DNA of 64,000 nt from contig NZ_CP088018.1 in the NCBI RefSeq assembly GCF_021049265.1, positions 2,108,001 to 2,172,000 of the forward strand. Reading direction: 5' to 3'. The translations under genes were made by a program, and so were the position numbers. The notes beneath the pieces were generated by a model that did no database searches, was not told the DNA's origin, and saw only the letters and a list, made by a program, of their open reading frames with translations. The number at the start of each line of letters is the position of its first letter. Position 1 is the first letter of the stretch. This document shows positions 16,019-24,243 of the stretch, piece after piece. The stretch comes from Ruania suaedae. Lineage in GTDB: Bacteria; Actinomycetota; Actinomycetes; Actinomycetales; Beutenbergiaceae.

Positions 16019-17217
16019 GCGTGGACTCCTTCGGTCTGTCGCTGCGCGGCGTAGGCCGCGAGCAGGCCGCCGACGAAGGTGTCGCCGAGGCCGATGGTGG
16101 TGGGGGTGGTGGTGTGTAGGTCCAGGGCCGGCACGCACGTGAGACCGGCACGCTCCAGCGCGGCCGCCACGACGGCGGCACGCGCCTGCACCGGGACCGT
16201 CGCCGTGCGCTCGTGGTTGGCCCGGGTGGCGCCGTCCCCGATGAGGTAGCGGGTGCCGGCGGCCACGACACCCGCGTGCAGCGCCGGGCGCAGCTCGGCG
16301 GCGCGAGGCCCGAGAGCGCCGGCCCAGTGCTGGGTGTGCACCACGAGGGTGCGCGCGCCGATCTGCCGGCGAGCGCTGCGCAGGGCCTGCTCGACGGCGG
16401 CGGCGTCGTGCAGGTCGACCCGGCGGCCGAGGTGCCCGAACAGCTCGTCCTCGTTCATGCTGATGACGTCGGCGATGCCGGCCATCTGCGTGAGCACCTG
16501 CCTGCCCAGGGCCGGCACGTGCTGGCCGGCATCCTCGAACAGGACGAGTGCGCCGTCGGGCATGGCGGCGGCCACCGCCGCGATGCGGCGGAGCCGGTCG
16601 GTGACCAGGTCCGGGTCCTGCATGGTGTTCAGGCCCGTCACCAGCAGCACCTGCAGCGTGGGTGCCACCTCGTCGATGGCGTCGCTGAGCACCAGGTCCC
16701 GGTTGGGCGGGTCGTTGACGTAGATGAGCCGGTTGGCGCGCGGGGCGGTGACGTCGAGGCGATCGGTGCGCACGCGGGCGCCGTCGGGGAACTGCACGAT
16801 CAGGTGCGGATCGAGCGAGTCGGGGCCGGCGCTGCTCAGGCAGTGCAGGCCAGCCGGAAGCAGCTCGCGCATGACCGGGTTGGTGCTGACCAGGTGCACC
16901 ATCGCCGGCACCCCCAGGGTCTGCATCACCAGGCCGGCGCGGATCCCGGTGCCGCCGAGGGTCCAGCGGTGGTCGAAGCTCGCCGGGAAGGTCTCCAGCA
17001 CGGATCGATCGGCCACGTACCGCTCGCCGCCCTCCCCGGCCCGGGCGAAGGCCAGGATCGAGATCAGCAGGGTGCGCTCGTCGGTGATCTCGGTGGCGGT
17101 GTCGAGCTCGCCCGAGGCGATGCCGTGCTCAGCGGCCAGGCGCGTGAGCACGGCATCGTCCCAGGTGATCTCCACGTCGACGTTGCCGCCGAAGCCGAGC
17201 AGGACCTCAGGTGTCAT
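16015..17217 (-). CDS. ADP-dependent phosphofructokinase/glucokinase-type sugar kinase
   Basis: The 400-residue ribokinase-fold protein is longer than ordinary PfkB kinases (about 310). It carries an FGGNVDVEI start, WTLGGTGIRAGLVMQ near 85, LLVTGLNTM near 190, DVISMNEDEL near 250 (the NxxE magnesium motif), VVHTQHWAGALG near 293 and the catalytic GLGDTFVGG near 377. This series fits the ADP-dependent glucokinase/phosphofructokinase family better than PfkB, though I cannot run a profile search. It shares one base with the aldolase stop (17217), so it likely phosphorylates the sugar whose phosphate the aldolase splits. Confidence 0.72.
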   Translation of the reverse strand: MTPEVLLGFGGNVDVEITWDDAVLTRLAAEHGIASGELDTATEITDERTLLISILAFARAGEGGERYVADRSVLETFPASFDHRWTLGGTGIRAGLVMQTLGVPAMVHLVSTNPVMRELLPAGLHCLSSAGPDSLDPHLIVQFPDGARVRTDRLDVTAPRANRLIYVNDPPNRDLVLSDAIDEVAPTLQVLLVTGLNTMQDPDLVTDRLRRIAAVAAAMPDGALVLFEDAGQHVPALGRQVLTQMAGIADVISMNEDELFGHLGRRVDLHDAAAVEQALRSARRQIGARTLVVHTQHWAGALGPRAAELRPALHAGVVAAGTRYLIGDGATRANHERTATVPVQARAAVVAAALERAGLTCVPALDLHTTTPTTIGLGDTFVGGLLAAYAAQRQTEGVHA

Positions 17218-18107
17218 CAGACCCGTACCTGCACGCCGGTGATCGCCGCCACGCTCGAGGCCTGACCGTCGGCGCCGAACAGCCGGATCTTGTGCGCGGC
17301 GACCACCTTCATGGCCTCGATGCAGCGAGGCTGGATCGCGTTGGGTTCGCGCACCTTGGGGTCGGCCAGCACGGCGCGCATCTCGTCGTGATAGGCCACC
17401 TTGATGTCGCTGGAGATGTTGATCTTGTTGATGCCCAGCTTGGCGGCTTGGCCGATCTCGGCATCGGGGTTGCCCGAGCCACCGTGCAGCACCAGTGGGA
17501 TCTGGACCGCCGCCTTGATGTCGCGCAGCAGGTCGATCTTGAGCTCGGGGGTGAACTCCGGCGGGAACAGCCCGTGGGAGGTGCCGATCGCGACGGCGAG
17601 GCTGTCCACTCCGGTCTGGCGCACGAACTCCACGGCCTCGTCGGGGGTGGTGTAGATGATCTCGCTGGCGCCGCTCTCTCCGTAGCTGTCCGCGGCACCG
17701 ATGGTGCCCAGCTCAGCCTCCACGCTCACGCCGACGGCGTGCGCCGCCTCGACCACGCGGCGGGTGATCCGCACATTCTCCTCGAAGGAGTCCATCGAGC
17801 GATCGATCATCACCGAGGTGAAGCCGGCCTGCATGGCGGTGAGCATCTGCTCGTAGCTGGCGCCGTGGTCCCAGTGGATCGCCACCGGGATGCTGGAGCG
17901 GTGGGCACGTGCGCGGATGGCGGTGACGGCGTCGACCCCGAAGTGGGCGAGCTCGTCGGGGTGGATGGCCACGATCAGCGGGGCCTGCTCGGCCTCGCAG
18001 ATCTCCATGATCCCGTTGAACATCGCATAGTCGCTGATGTTGAACGCCGGAACGGCATAGCTCCCCTCGTGGGCGGCGGTCAGCAGGGCGTTTCCGTTGG
18101 TGAGCAC
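17217..18107 (-). CDS. Class II fructose-bisphosphate aldolase family protein
   Basis: The 296-residue TIM-barrel aldolase has the class II pattern: YAVPAFNISDY near residue 17, IPVAIHWDHGASYEQM near 73 (catalytic Asp and zinc His), VEAELGTIG near 130, AVAIGTSHGLFPP near 173 (zinc His), VLHGGSGNPDAEI near 203 (zinc His) and INKINISSDIK near 225. It resembles the FbaA/GatY/KbaY group, which cleaves fructose- or tagatose-1,6-bisphosphate. A GTG at 18107 with AAGGAG upstream is the start. It follows the ABC permeases and is coupled to the sugar kinase. Confidence 0.87.
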   Translation of the reverse strand: MLTNGNALLTAAHEGSYAVPAFNISDYAMFNGIMEICEAEQAPLIVAIHPDELAHFGVDAVTAIRARAHRSSIPVAIHWDHGASYEQMLTAMQAGFTSVMIDRSMDSFEENVRITRRVVEAAHAVGVSVEAELGTIGAADSYGESGASEIIYTTPDEAVEFVRQTGVDSLAVAIGTSHGLFPPEFTPELKIDLLRDIKAAVQIPLVLHGGSGNPDAEIGQAAKLGINKINISSDIKVAYHDEMRAVLADPKVREPNAIQPRCIEAMKVVAAHKIRLFGADGQASSVAAITGVQVRV

Positions 18108-18136
18108 ACTTTCTCCTTGTGGTGGTGGTGGTTGCG

Positions 18137-19003
18137 TCAGTTCTTGACCGCGCCCGAGGTCAGGCCGCTCATGAAATACCGCTGGAAGAACAGGAACAGG
18201 GCCAGTACGGGAATGGAGCCGAGAATGCTCATCGCCATGATCTCGTTCCACTCGTAGGAGTGCTGGCCCATCAGCAGCTGCAGGCCGATCGGAACGGTGC
18301 GCATCGATTCGCTGCTGGTGAGGGTGAGGGCGAAGAGGTATTCGTTCCAGGCGATCATGAAGGTGTAGACGCCGACAGAGACGATCCCGGGCACCGAGAC
18401 GGGGACCAGTACTCGCCACAGCGCCGTCATCGAGCTACCGCCGTCGACGCGCACGGCTTCGTCCAGCTCCCGCGGAAGTGAGTTCATGTAGCTGGTCATC
18501 ATGATGATCGCGTACGGGAGCGTGAAGAGCATGTAGGTGAAGATCAGTCCCGGATAGGTGTCGTACATCTTCAGCGCCACGATGATTCCGAAATAGGGAA
18601 TCAGCACGGTGATCGGCGGTACCGCCTGCACGCTGATGATGAGCAGCTTGAGCGGGTGCTTCATGCGGAATGCGAACCGGCTGAATGCGTAGGCGGCGTG
18701 GATCGCCACGATCAGCGTCAGGATGGTCACGCAGATGGCCACCACGTAGCTGTTGGTGAAGAATCGCAGCCGGCTCGGGTCCCCGAGAATGGCGAGATAA
18801 GCATCGAAGCTGAAGGATTCGGTGAGCAACCGGGGCGGGAGCTCGAAGATCTCCTGGTTGGACTTGAACGAGCTGGAGAGCATCCACAGCACGGGCAGTC
18901 CGGCGAACGCGGCCCCGGCGAGCAGGCCGAGCCAGACCAGGATCCGGCCCGGGATGTCCCGTGAGGGTGTGCGGGTGGGCTTGGCGGTGGTGAGCGGGGT
19001 CAT
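18137..19003 (-). CDS. Carbohydrate ABC transporter permease, MalG type
   Basis: The 288-residue CUT1 permease has six predicted helices and the EAA loop ELDEAVRVDGGSSMTALWRVL near residue 190, which contacts the ATPase. Typical MalG landmarks include FFTNSYVVAICVT near 80 and VPPITVLIPYFGI near 128. It overlaps the MalF-type gene by four bases. No ATP-binding subunit is in the operon, so a shared MsiK-like ATPase elsewhere in the genome probably energises it. Confidence 0.92.
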   Translation of the reverse strand: MTPLTTAKPTRTPSRDIPGRILVWLGLLAGAAFAGLPVLWMLSSSFKSNQEIFELPPRLLTESFSFDAYLAILGDPSRLRFFTNSYVVAICVTILTLIVAIHAAYAFSRFAFRMKHPLKLLIISVQAVPPITVLIPYFGIIVALKMYDTYPGLIFTYMLFTLPYAIIMMTSYMNSLPRELDEAVRVDGGSSMTALWRVLVPVSVPGIVSVGVYTFMIAWNEYLFALTLTSSESMRTVPIGLQLLMGQHSYEWNEIMAMSILGSIPVLALFLFFQRYFMSGLTSGAVKN

Positions 19004-19965
19004 GACTCCCTCGCCTTCTCGTGCCGCACGTAGAAGAACGCGAGCACCATGGACACGAGCAGCACGAGGACGGCGCTGGCCGAGGCGAGGCCGAACTCGT
19101 AGTCGTCGAAGGCCAGCTTGTAGGTGTAGGTGGAGAGCATCTCGGTGGAGCTCAGCGGCCCGCCGCCGGTGGTCATCCAGATCAGCGCGAACTGCTGTGC
19201 CGAGGTCCAGATCATGTCCAGCAGCAGGAGGCTCACGATGATCTGCCGCAGTTGCGGGAGCGTGACGTGCAGGAACTGCTGCACGGGGGAGGCGCCGTCG
19301 ACCCGGGCCGCCTCGTAGAGCTCACCCGGGATCCCCTGCAGGCCGGCCAGCAGGCTGACCATGAAGAACGGGTAGCCGGCCCAGATGTTGATCACGGTGA
19401 CCGTGCCGAGCGCCAGCCGCGGATCGGCCAGCCACTCCACGTTCGTGGAGAGCAGATAGTTGATCACGCCGCTGGGCGCCAGCAGCATCCGCCACAGCAC
19501 CGCGATCACCGCCACGGTGAACAGCCACGGCATCACGTAGATCGCGCGCAGCACCGCGCGGCTGGTGACCGAGACGCGCTTGCTGTTGAGCAGCATCGCG
19601 AAGGTGAGGCCGAGGATCATGTGGGCGAGCACGCTGACCACGGTGAAGACCACCGTGTTGCGCAGGGCGATGTGGAACGTCGGGTCGGTGGCGATCTGGA
19701 TCAGGTTGGCGGCGCCGACGAACTCCGGATCCGGGTTGGTGACCACGTTGTCCATGAACGCGTAACCGATCACCAGCACGATCGGCAGCACCATCAGCAC
19801 GGCGAGCAGGATCAGCGTGGGCGAGAGGAACGCGAGTGGTTCGAGTGCGCGGCCCACGTGGCCGCGTCGCCGCGCCCGTGGCGCCGAGCCTGGCGACGGC
19901 GGAGGGTCGCCCTGGCCGTCGGGCCTCGCCCGCGAGGCGGATTCAGATGCGAGGGGTGTGGTCAT
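19000..19965 (-). CDS. Carbohydrate ABC transporter permease, MalF type
   Basis: The 321-residue CUT1 permease has a polar 40-residue N-terminal tail, six predicted helices and the EAA loop ELYEAARVDGASPVQQFLHV near residue 225. It pairs with the MalG-type gene (ATGA overlap). It is separated from the binding-protein gene by a 12-bp hairpin, which fits the usual lower expression of permeases than binding proteins. Confidence 0.92.
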   Translation of the reverse strand: MTTPLASESASRARPDGQGDPPPSPGSAPRARRRGHVGRALEPLAFLSPTLILLAVLMVLPIVLVIGYAFMDNVVTNPDPEFVGAANLIQIATDPTFHIALRNTVVFTVVSVLAHMILGLTFAMLLNSKRVSVTSRAVLRAIYVMPWLFTVAVIAVLWRMLLAPSGVINYLLSTNVEWLADPRLALGTVTVINIWAGYPFFMVSLLAGLQGIPGELYEAARVDGASPVQQFLHVTLPQLRQIIVSLLLLDMIWTSAQQFALIWMTTGGGPLSSTEMLSTYTYKLAFDDYEFGLASASAVLVLLVSMVLAFFYVRHEKARES

Positions 19966-19978
19966 GATGGTCCCTTCC

Positions 19979-20006
19979 CCGGCCCGCCGCCGGAGCGGCG
20001 GGCCGG
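19979..20006. other. Intercistronic hairpin between binding-protein and permease genes
   Basis: Arms 19979-19990 and 19995-20006 (CCGGCCCGCCGC and its exact complement) flank a cgga tetraloop. It lies between the solute-binding protein and the first permease of the minus-strand sugar operon, where such stems protect the upstream mRNA and reduce readthrough. Confidence 0.75.
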
Positions 20007-20020
20007 GTACGGAGTGCCTC

Positions 20021-21304
20021 CTAGAACTCGTCGGACCAGGCGGCCTGGGTCTGCTCGAGCGTCGCCTCGACGCTCTGGTCGCCGTTGAGGCCGGCCTGCA
20101 GCTGCTCGGCGAAGCCGCGCATCAGCTGTTCGGCGGAGGGCAGCCCGGAGAACTCGTTGGTCGGCGTGGTGTTCTGGTAGATCTCGAAGGCGTCGGCCAT
20201 CAGCGGGTCGTCCTCGACGAAGTCCGGCACCGCCTCGGTGTTCCCGGGGAAGCCGTTGGCGATGGTGGCCAGGTCGCCGTTGGTCTCGGTCTCCATCAGG
20301 TACTCGATCAACGCCCAGGCCTCCTCCGGGTGCTCGCTGCTCTCCGAGACGCCGATGCCCCACGAGGCATAGGTCAGACCGGACTCGCCGGAGTAGCCCT
20401 CCTCGGTCGGGATGGCCGAGACGCTGAAGCTCAGGTCCGGGTTGGTCTCCTGCAGCAGGTTGATGTGCGCGAGGGAGGAGATCATCATGCCGACGCGGCC
20501 GTTCGTGAACTCCTCGACCTTGTCCTGCTCCTTCATCGTGAACGAGCCCGGGGCCACCGCGCCGGCGTCCCACAGTTCCTGGACGTACTCCACGCCTGCG
20601 GTCATCTCCGGGTTGGTCAGGTCGGGCTGGCCGTCGGCGAGCATCGACCCGCCGGAGGACCAGACCCACGGCATCACGTCGTTGAGGATGCCGTTGGGCT
20701 GCTCCAGCGAGAGCGGCAGCGCCCACCCGCTGGTGTCGCCGCCGAGGTCGGAGATCGCGACGGCTGCGTCGAGGAACTCCTGCCGGGTGGTGGGCGGGGC
20801 GTCCACGCCGGCCTCGGCGAGCAGCTCGTCGTTGGTGAACATCGGGTAGATGAAGTTCACCACCGGGATCATGTAGGTGGCGCCGTCGACCTGCACCTGG
20901 CTGGAGAGCTGGCTGTCGTCGTAGTCCTGCTCCCCCATCAGGGCGGTCAGGTCGGCGATGGCTCCCTGGTTGGCGAAGTCGTTCACCCAGACGGCGTCCA
21001 GGCCCATGACGTCGGGCATCGTGCCGGAGGCCGAGCCCGCGAAGAGCTGCTCCTGGGTGGAGGCGTAGGGCGCCGAGACGAGCTCGACACTGACGCCGGG
21101 GTTCTCCTCCTCGAAGCCGTCGATGATCTCGGCGAACGCGCCGTCCGGGAGCTCGGGCTCCCACCACTGGGCGAACTGGATGGTCACGTCACCGTCGGAC
21201 TCAGCGTCTCCGGCTCCGCTGCAGCCCGCGGCTGCGACGAGACTCAGTGCGGCCACCCCGGCTGTGCCGGCAAGCCGCCGTGTGCGTCGAGCGCCCATGC
21301 TCAT
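20021..21304 (-). CDS. Sugar ABC transporter substrate-binding lipoprotein
   Basis: The 427-residue CUT1 binding protein begins with a lipoprotein signal (GTAGVAALSLVAAAGC, lipobox Cys about residue 28). The SBP_bac_1 fold follows, including VTIQFAQWWEPELPDGAF near 42 and NGRVGMMISSLAHINLL near 270. ATG 21304 is chosen because AGGAG sits six bases upstream. It is the first gene of the operon that also encodes aldolase, sugar kinase and ManA, so its ligand is likely a hexose, ketose or small oligosaccharide. The DeoR regulator is divergent. Confidence 0.92.
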   Translation of the reverse strand: MSMGARRTRRLAGTAGVAALSLVAAAGCSGAGDAESDGDVTIQFAQWWEPELPDGAFAEIIDGFEEENPGVSVELVSAPYASTQEQLFAGSASGTMPDVMGLDAVWVNDFANQGAIADLTALMGEQDYDDSQLSSQVQVDGATYMIPVVNFIYPMFTNDELLAEAGVDAPPTTRQEFLDAAVAISDLGGDTSGWALPLSLEQPNGILNDVMPWVWSSGGSMLADGQPDLTNPEMTAGVEYVQELWDAGAVAPGSFTMKEQDKVEEFTNGRVGMMISSLAHINLLQETNPDLSFSVSAIPTEEGYSGESGLTYASWGIGVSESSEHPEEAWALIEYLMETETNGDLATIANGFPGNTEAVPDFVEDDPLMADAFEIYQNTTPTNEFSGLPSAEQLMRGFAEQLQAGLNGDQSVEATLEQTQAAWSDEF

Positions 21305-21374
21305 GTCGTACTCCTGTCGTCTTCGATCAGTGCACTCCGATGGAGCCTGCAACCCTGTGCGTCTCCATGCTGTT

Positions 21375-21468
21375 TTGTGCTGTGTTCTGCGAGATTAACG
21401 AGCGATCTGCGTGTCGTCAAGCCTCGACCTGGCCGCACGTTCGCCTGCTTGTGCCGCTTTCTGCACGA
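21375..21468. promoter_or_regulatory. Two direct repeats in the deoR/sugar-operon divergent region
   Basis: Two 20-bp elements starting TTGTGC and containing TTCTGC (21375-21394 and 21449-21468) match at about 15 of 20 positions. They are 74 bp apart, between the divergent DeoR regulator and the sugar operon. They are candidate DeoR operators. An alternative is chance similarity in a 193-bp gap. Confidence 0.4.
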
Positions 21469-21497
21469 TCTGGCCCGCGTGTGCTACCAATAGGTGC

Positions 21498-22313
21498 ATG
21501 TCGACCGCAGGCGCTGATACCCAGGACCGTTCCCGGCACCTCCCTGCGCACCGGCGTGGAGCGTTGGCGGACTACGTCGCCGAGCGCGGTCAGGTGGCCG
21601 TGGCCGACCTGGCCGAGCGGTTCGCGGTCTCCATCGACACGATCCGCCGCGACCTGGATCAGCTGGATGCCGACGGGTTGCTGATCCGCACCCACGGGGG
21701 TGCGGTGAGCAAGTCCGCGGCTCCGGTGGGAGATCGCAAGCTCGACATGCGGCTGCACCTGCACACCGAGCAGAAGGAACAGATCGGTGCCTTGGCTGCC
21801 CGGCTCGTGCAGGACGACTCGGTGATCATGCTCAACGGTGGCACCACCACGCTGGCGGTGATGCGGCACCTGCGGGATCGGCGCGGGCTGACGATCGCGA
21901 CCAACAATCTGCGTATTCCGGCCGAGTTGCCACCCGGGATGGAGTGCGAGCTCTACGTCTTCGGTGGGCACGTGCGCACCGTCGCGCAGACGACCACGGG
22001 TGCAGTCTCCTTCGGTGTGACGAATCGTCCGGACGAGATCACCGTGAGGGCGGACATCGCCATCGTGGGGGTCGGTGCGGTGGCGACGTCGGGCTTCTCG
22101 ACGAGCAACGTCGGTGATGCGGCGATGATGGCCGAGATGATGGACCACTCCGAGCAGGTCGCCGTGGTGGCCGACTCCTCGAAGTTCTCACGCCACCTGT
22201 TCGCGCAGATCGCCTCGCTGGACCGCGCGACCTATCTGGTCAGCGATGCCGCTCCCCCGCCCCCCATCGCCGCGAGCCTGAAGGAGGCCGGGGTCTCGCT
22301 GATCACGCCCTGA
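21498..22313 (+). CDS. DeoR/GlpR family transcriptional regulator
   Basis: The 271-residue repressor has the N-terminal DeoR winged helix (GALADYVAERGQVAVADLAE, then IDTIRRDLDQLDADGLLIRTHGGAV, residues 20-70). The sugar-phosphate-sensing DeoRC domain follows, with DSVIMLNGGTTTLAVMRHL near 110 and VVADSSKFSR near 225. It is divergent from the sugar ABC-aldolase-kinase-manA operon and probably represses it until a phosphorylated sugar intermediate appears. ATG 21498 starts just before the HTH; the frame is open to 21411. The last 37 bp are duplicated 314 bp downstream. Confidence 0.9.
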   Translation: MSTAGADTQDRSRHLPAHRRGALADYVAERGQVAVADLAERFAVSIDTIRRDLDQLDADGLLIRTHGGAVSKSAAPVGDRKLDMRLHLHTEQKEQIGALAARLVQDDSVIMLNGGTTTLAVMRHLRDRRGLTIATNNLRIPAELPPGMECELYVFGGHVRTVAQTTTGAVSFGVTNRPDEITVRADIAIVGVGAVATSGFSTSNVGDAAMMAEMMDHSEQVAVVADSSKFSRHLFAQIASLDRATYLVSDAAPPPPIAASLKEAGVSLITP

Positions 22314-22326
22314 GCAGCGTGGCCCA

Positions 22327-22466
22327 CCGACCCAGCGTCGCCTCGCCGACCCAGGCTCGCCCCTCCGACCCAGAATCGCCCCTCCGACCCAGGCTCGCCC
22401 CTCTGACCCACCTTCCAGGCGAGGACCGGACTTCCACTTTCCCTCGATGCATGGAACCTGTGTCGG
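22327..22466. repeat. 19-bp tandem repeat plus degenerate hairpin element, copy 1
   Basis: Four 19-bp units of the form ccgacccagNNtcgccYcK run from 22327 to 22402. They lead into a hairpin-like element with arms 22403-22421 and 22448-22466 (about 13 of 19 complementary). The region 22314-22758 contains no convincing gene; it holds this element and its second copy. Confidence 0.75.
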
Positions 22467-22590
22467 AAGGGGTTGGGTGCCGGGTGGGCGGGGCGGTCCG
22501 GACGGTGCGGGCATGTACCGGGCTTGGGACCGGGAGATCCGGCTGGTCACTCATGCCGTTCCCACCGTCCAGCGCTGCCAGCGCCGGGAA

Positions 22591-22733
22591 CCTGAAGGAG
22601 GCCGGGCTCTCGCTGATCACGCCCTGAACTCCCAGAGTGGCGGGGCCCCGCCGACCCAGGATCGCCCCTCTGACCCACCTTCCAGGCGAGGACCGGACTT
22701 CGGGGCTCCCGCGATGCCTGGAACGTGGGTCGG
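22591..22733. repeat. Duplicated deoR 3' end plus hairpin element, copy 2
   Basis: Bases 22591-22627 repeat the last 37 bp of the deoR gene (22277-22313) with one mismatch. They are followed by one 19-bp repeat unit (22651-22669) and a hairpin with arms 22670-22688 and 22715-22733 (16 of 19 complementary). The left arm and the next 15 bases match copy 1, including ccttccaggcgaggaccgg. It looks like a duplicated terminator-like or REP-like module. Confidence 0.8.
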
Positions 22734-22758
22734 AGGGGCGGGCGCCCGGCGGATGGGG

Positions 22759-23592
22759 CTATCCGACCGGGGCGGGCACCAGTCGGGTGCGGATCTCCTC
22801 CACGCTGAAGGGGTCGGAGACGCTGGTGGTCTGTGCGGTGCCCGCGATCGGGATCCAGGGGCCCTGAGCGGCAACCTGGAACTCCCCCACCCAGGTGGTG
22901 GTCAGCGCGACCGAGACCTCCTCGGCAGCTGCTGCGTAGATGTGGGAGACGGTGTGATCGGGATAGGGCAACCCCGGATCGGTGGTGACAAGCGGGTCCG
23001 AACCGTCGCCGAAGTCCCAGGCGAACTCCACCGGCGTGGCCCGGACCGCGACGTCGAAGCCGAGCACCTGGGTGCTCAGGACCTGCGGATCACCGGAGGT
23101 GTAGGCGATCGTGTCGATGTTGACGGCGGTCCACGAGCGGTTCTCCGGCTGGATCTGGACCCCGCCCGGGACCAACGGCAGTTCCGCGAAGTCGGATGCG
23201 GAGACGGTGATGATCACCGGTGCCGGCTCGTCCGGAGCGTCCTCAGCTTCGTCGTCCTCGGCGGGTTCCTCGTCGCCGGGGCGGTCGTCGCACGGGACCA
23301 AGCCAGCGACCGGGGCCACGTCGTCGGTCACGACGCACATGCCGTCGGGGCCATCGATTGTCACGGGGACGCCGACACTTACCGAAGGCACGGCCCACCC
23401 GTTGTAGCTAGTGCTCGACGGAACGTTCTCCTGCACTGCCTGTTCCCGAACGTGGGTCTCCTTGGCCCACTGGAGAAAGCCACCCTCTGCCGCGTCCGCA
23501 CCGAAGGAGGTGCCATCGTCGCCACCGCTCGGGTCGTCGCCACCCGGCGCCGCGAGCATCAGCACCACACCTGCGGCTGCCAGCAGGCTCAT
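22759..23592 (-). CDS. PKD-like domain secreted protein
   Basis: The 277-residue protein starts with a hydrophobic signal-like segment (MSLLAAAGVVLMLAAP). A low-complexity acidic stretch (PGDEEPAEDDEAEDAPDEP near 107) leads into a PKD-like beta-sandwich with the hallmark FAWDFGDGSDP near residue 190 and TVSHIYAAA near 215. ATG 23592 is preferred because it makes a four-base overlap with the DUF6318 stop; the frame is open to 23631. Coupling to a DUF6318 lipoprotein suggests the two act together at the cell surface. No enzymatic motif is visible. Confidence 0.72.
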   Translation of the reverse strand: MSLLAAAGVVLMLAAPGGDDPSGGDDGTSFGADAAEGGFLQWAKETHVREQAVQENVPSSTSYNGWAVPSVSVGVPVTIDGPDGMCVVTDDVAPVAGLVPCDDRPGDEEPAEDDEAEDAPDEPAPVIITVSASDFAELPLVPGGVQIQPENRSWTAVNIDTIAYTSGDPQVLSTQVLGFDVAVRATPVEFAWDFGDGSDPLVTTDPGLPYPDHTVSHIYAAAAEEVSVALTTTWVGEFQVAAQGPWIPIAGTAQTTSVSDPFSVEEIRTRLVPAPVG

Positions 23593-24191
23593 GAGGCTGC
23601 CTCGCCCACCTGGACTCCCATGACGGACCATTGTTGTCGGTTCCAGGCCATCGTGAGACTGAAGTCCGGGCGATCGTCGGCTTCGAAGCTAGCGTTAGAT
23701 CCGTCGCTCTGAAGGTGGCGCGACTCCGCAGTTCTCACTCCGAGTGTCACGCTGTAGAGGCCGTCATAGGGCCCACCACCATCGCTCGAGTAGACCTCCA
23801 CCTCGCCACCCTCGGCATACCCACCGTCCGCATGAAGCTCCGTTGCCCGGTCTCTCACATTGGTGCAGAAACCACACCCCTCGTCGCTGAGAGCGTCCCA
23901 CTCCTCCAGGTCGCCGCTGGCATACACGTACGGATACAACTCAACGAAGTACTCCGCCGCCGCGATCGCCCCCTCGACCGTCTCCTCCTCCATCTCCGCG
24001 GGCCGCTCGGGAGGGTCCACCTCATGCACCTCGGCCGTCGGCTCCTCACTGGGCTCCTGCGAGGGGGAGGCACTCGTGGTGGTGGGCTCCGCCGTCGGGC
24101 TGGGCTCATCCTCGGGGGGCGTGCACGCCCCCAGCATGAGAACGCACCCGACCAGCGCCCCGACCGACCACGCGCTCCCCCGAGAAGTCAT
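23589..24191 (-). CDS. DUF6318 family lipoprotein, second paralogue
   Basis: The 200-residue lipoprotein has lipobox LGAC (Cys about residue 23), a long Pro/Ser/Thr/Glu-rich spacer, and the DUF6318 core. The core shows RPAEMEEETVEGAIAAAEYFVELYPY near 63 and ASGDLEEWDALSDEGCGFC with the same CxxC as the 14426 paralogue. It overlaps the PKD-protein start by ATGA. Function is unknown. Confidence 0.78.
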   Translation of the reverse strand: MTSRGSAWSVGALVGCVLMLGACTPPEDEPSPTAEPTTTSASPSQEPSEEPTAEVHEVDPPERPAEMEEETVEGAIAAAEYFVELYPYVYASGDLEEWDALSDEGCGFCTNVRDRATELHADGGYAEGGEVEVYSSDGGGPYDGLYSVTLGVRTAESRHLQSDGSNASFEADDRPDFSLTMAWNRQQWSVMGVQVGEAAS

Positions 24192-24243
24192 GCGCTTGAG
24201 ACTGCCATAACCGGCCTCGCCGCGGAAGGCGCCTGTGGATATC

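Noticed and set aside
22327-22402. CRISPR array
   Set aside because: The 19-bp units are adjacent with no unique spacers, and no cas genes are present.
22303-22874. Short ORFs in the gap after deoR
   Set aside because: They are translations of tandem and hairpin repeats on either strand and change composition with each repeat unit.
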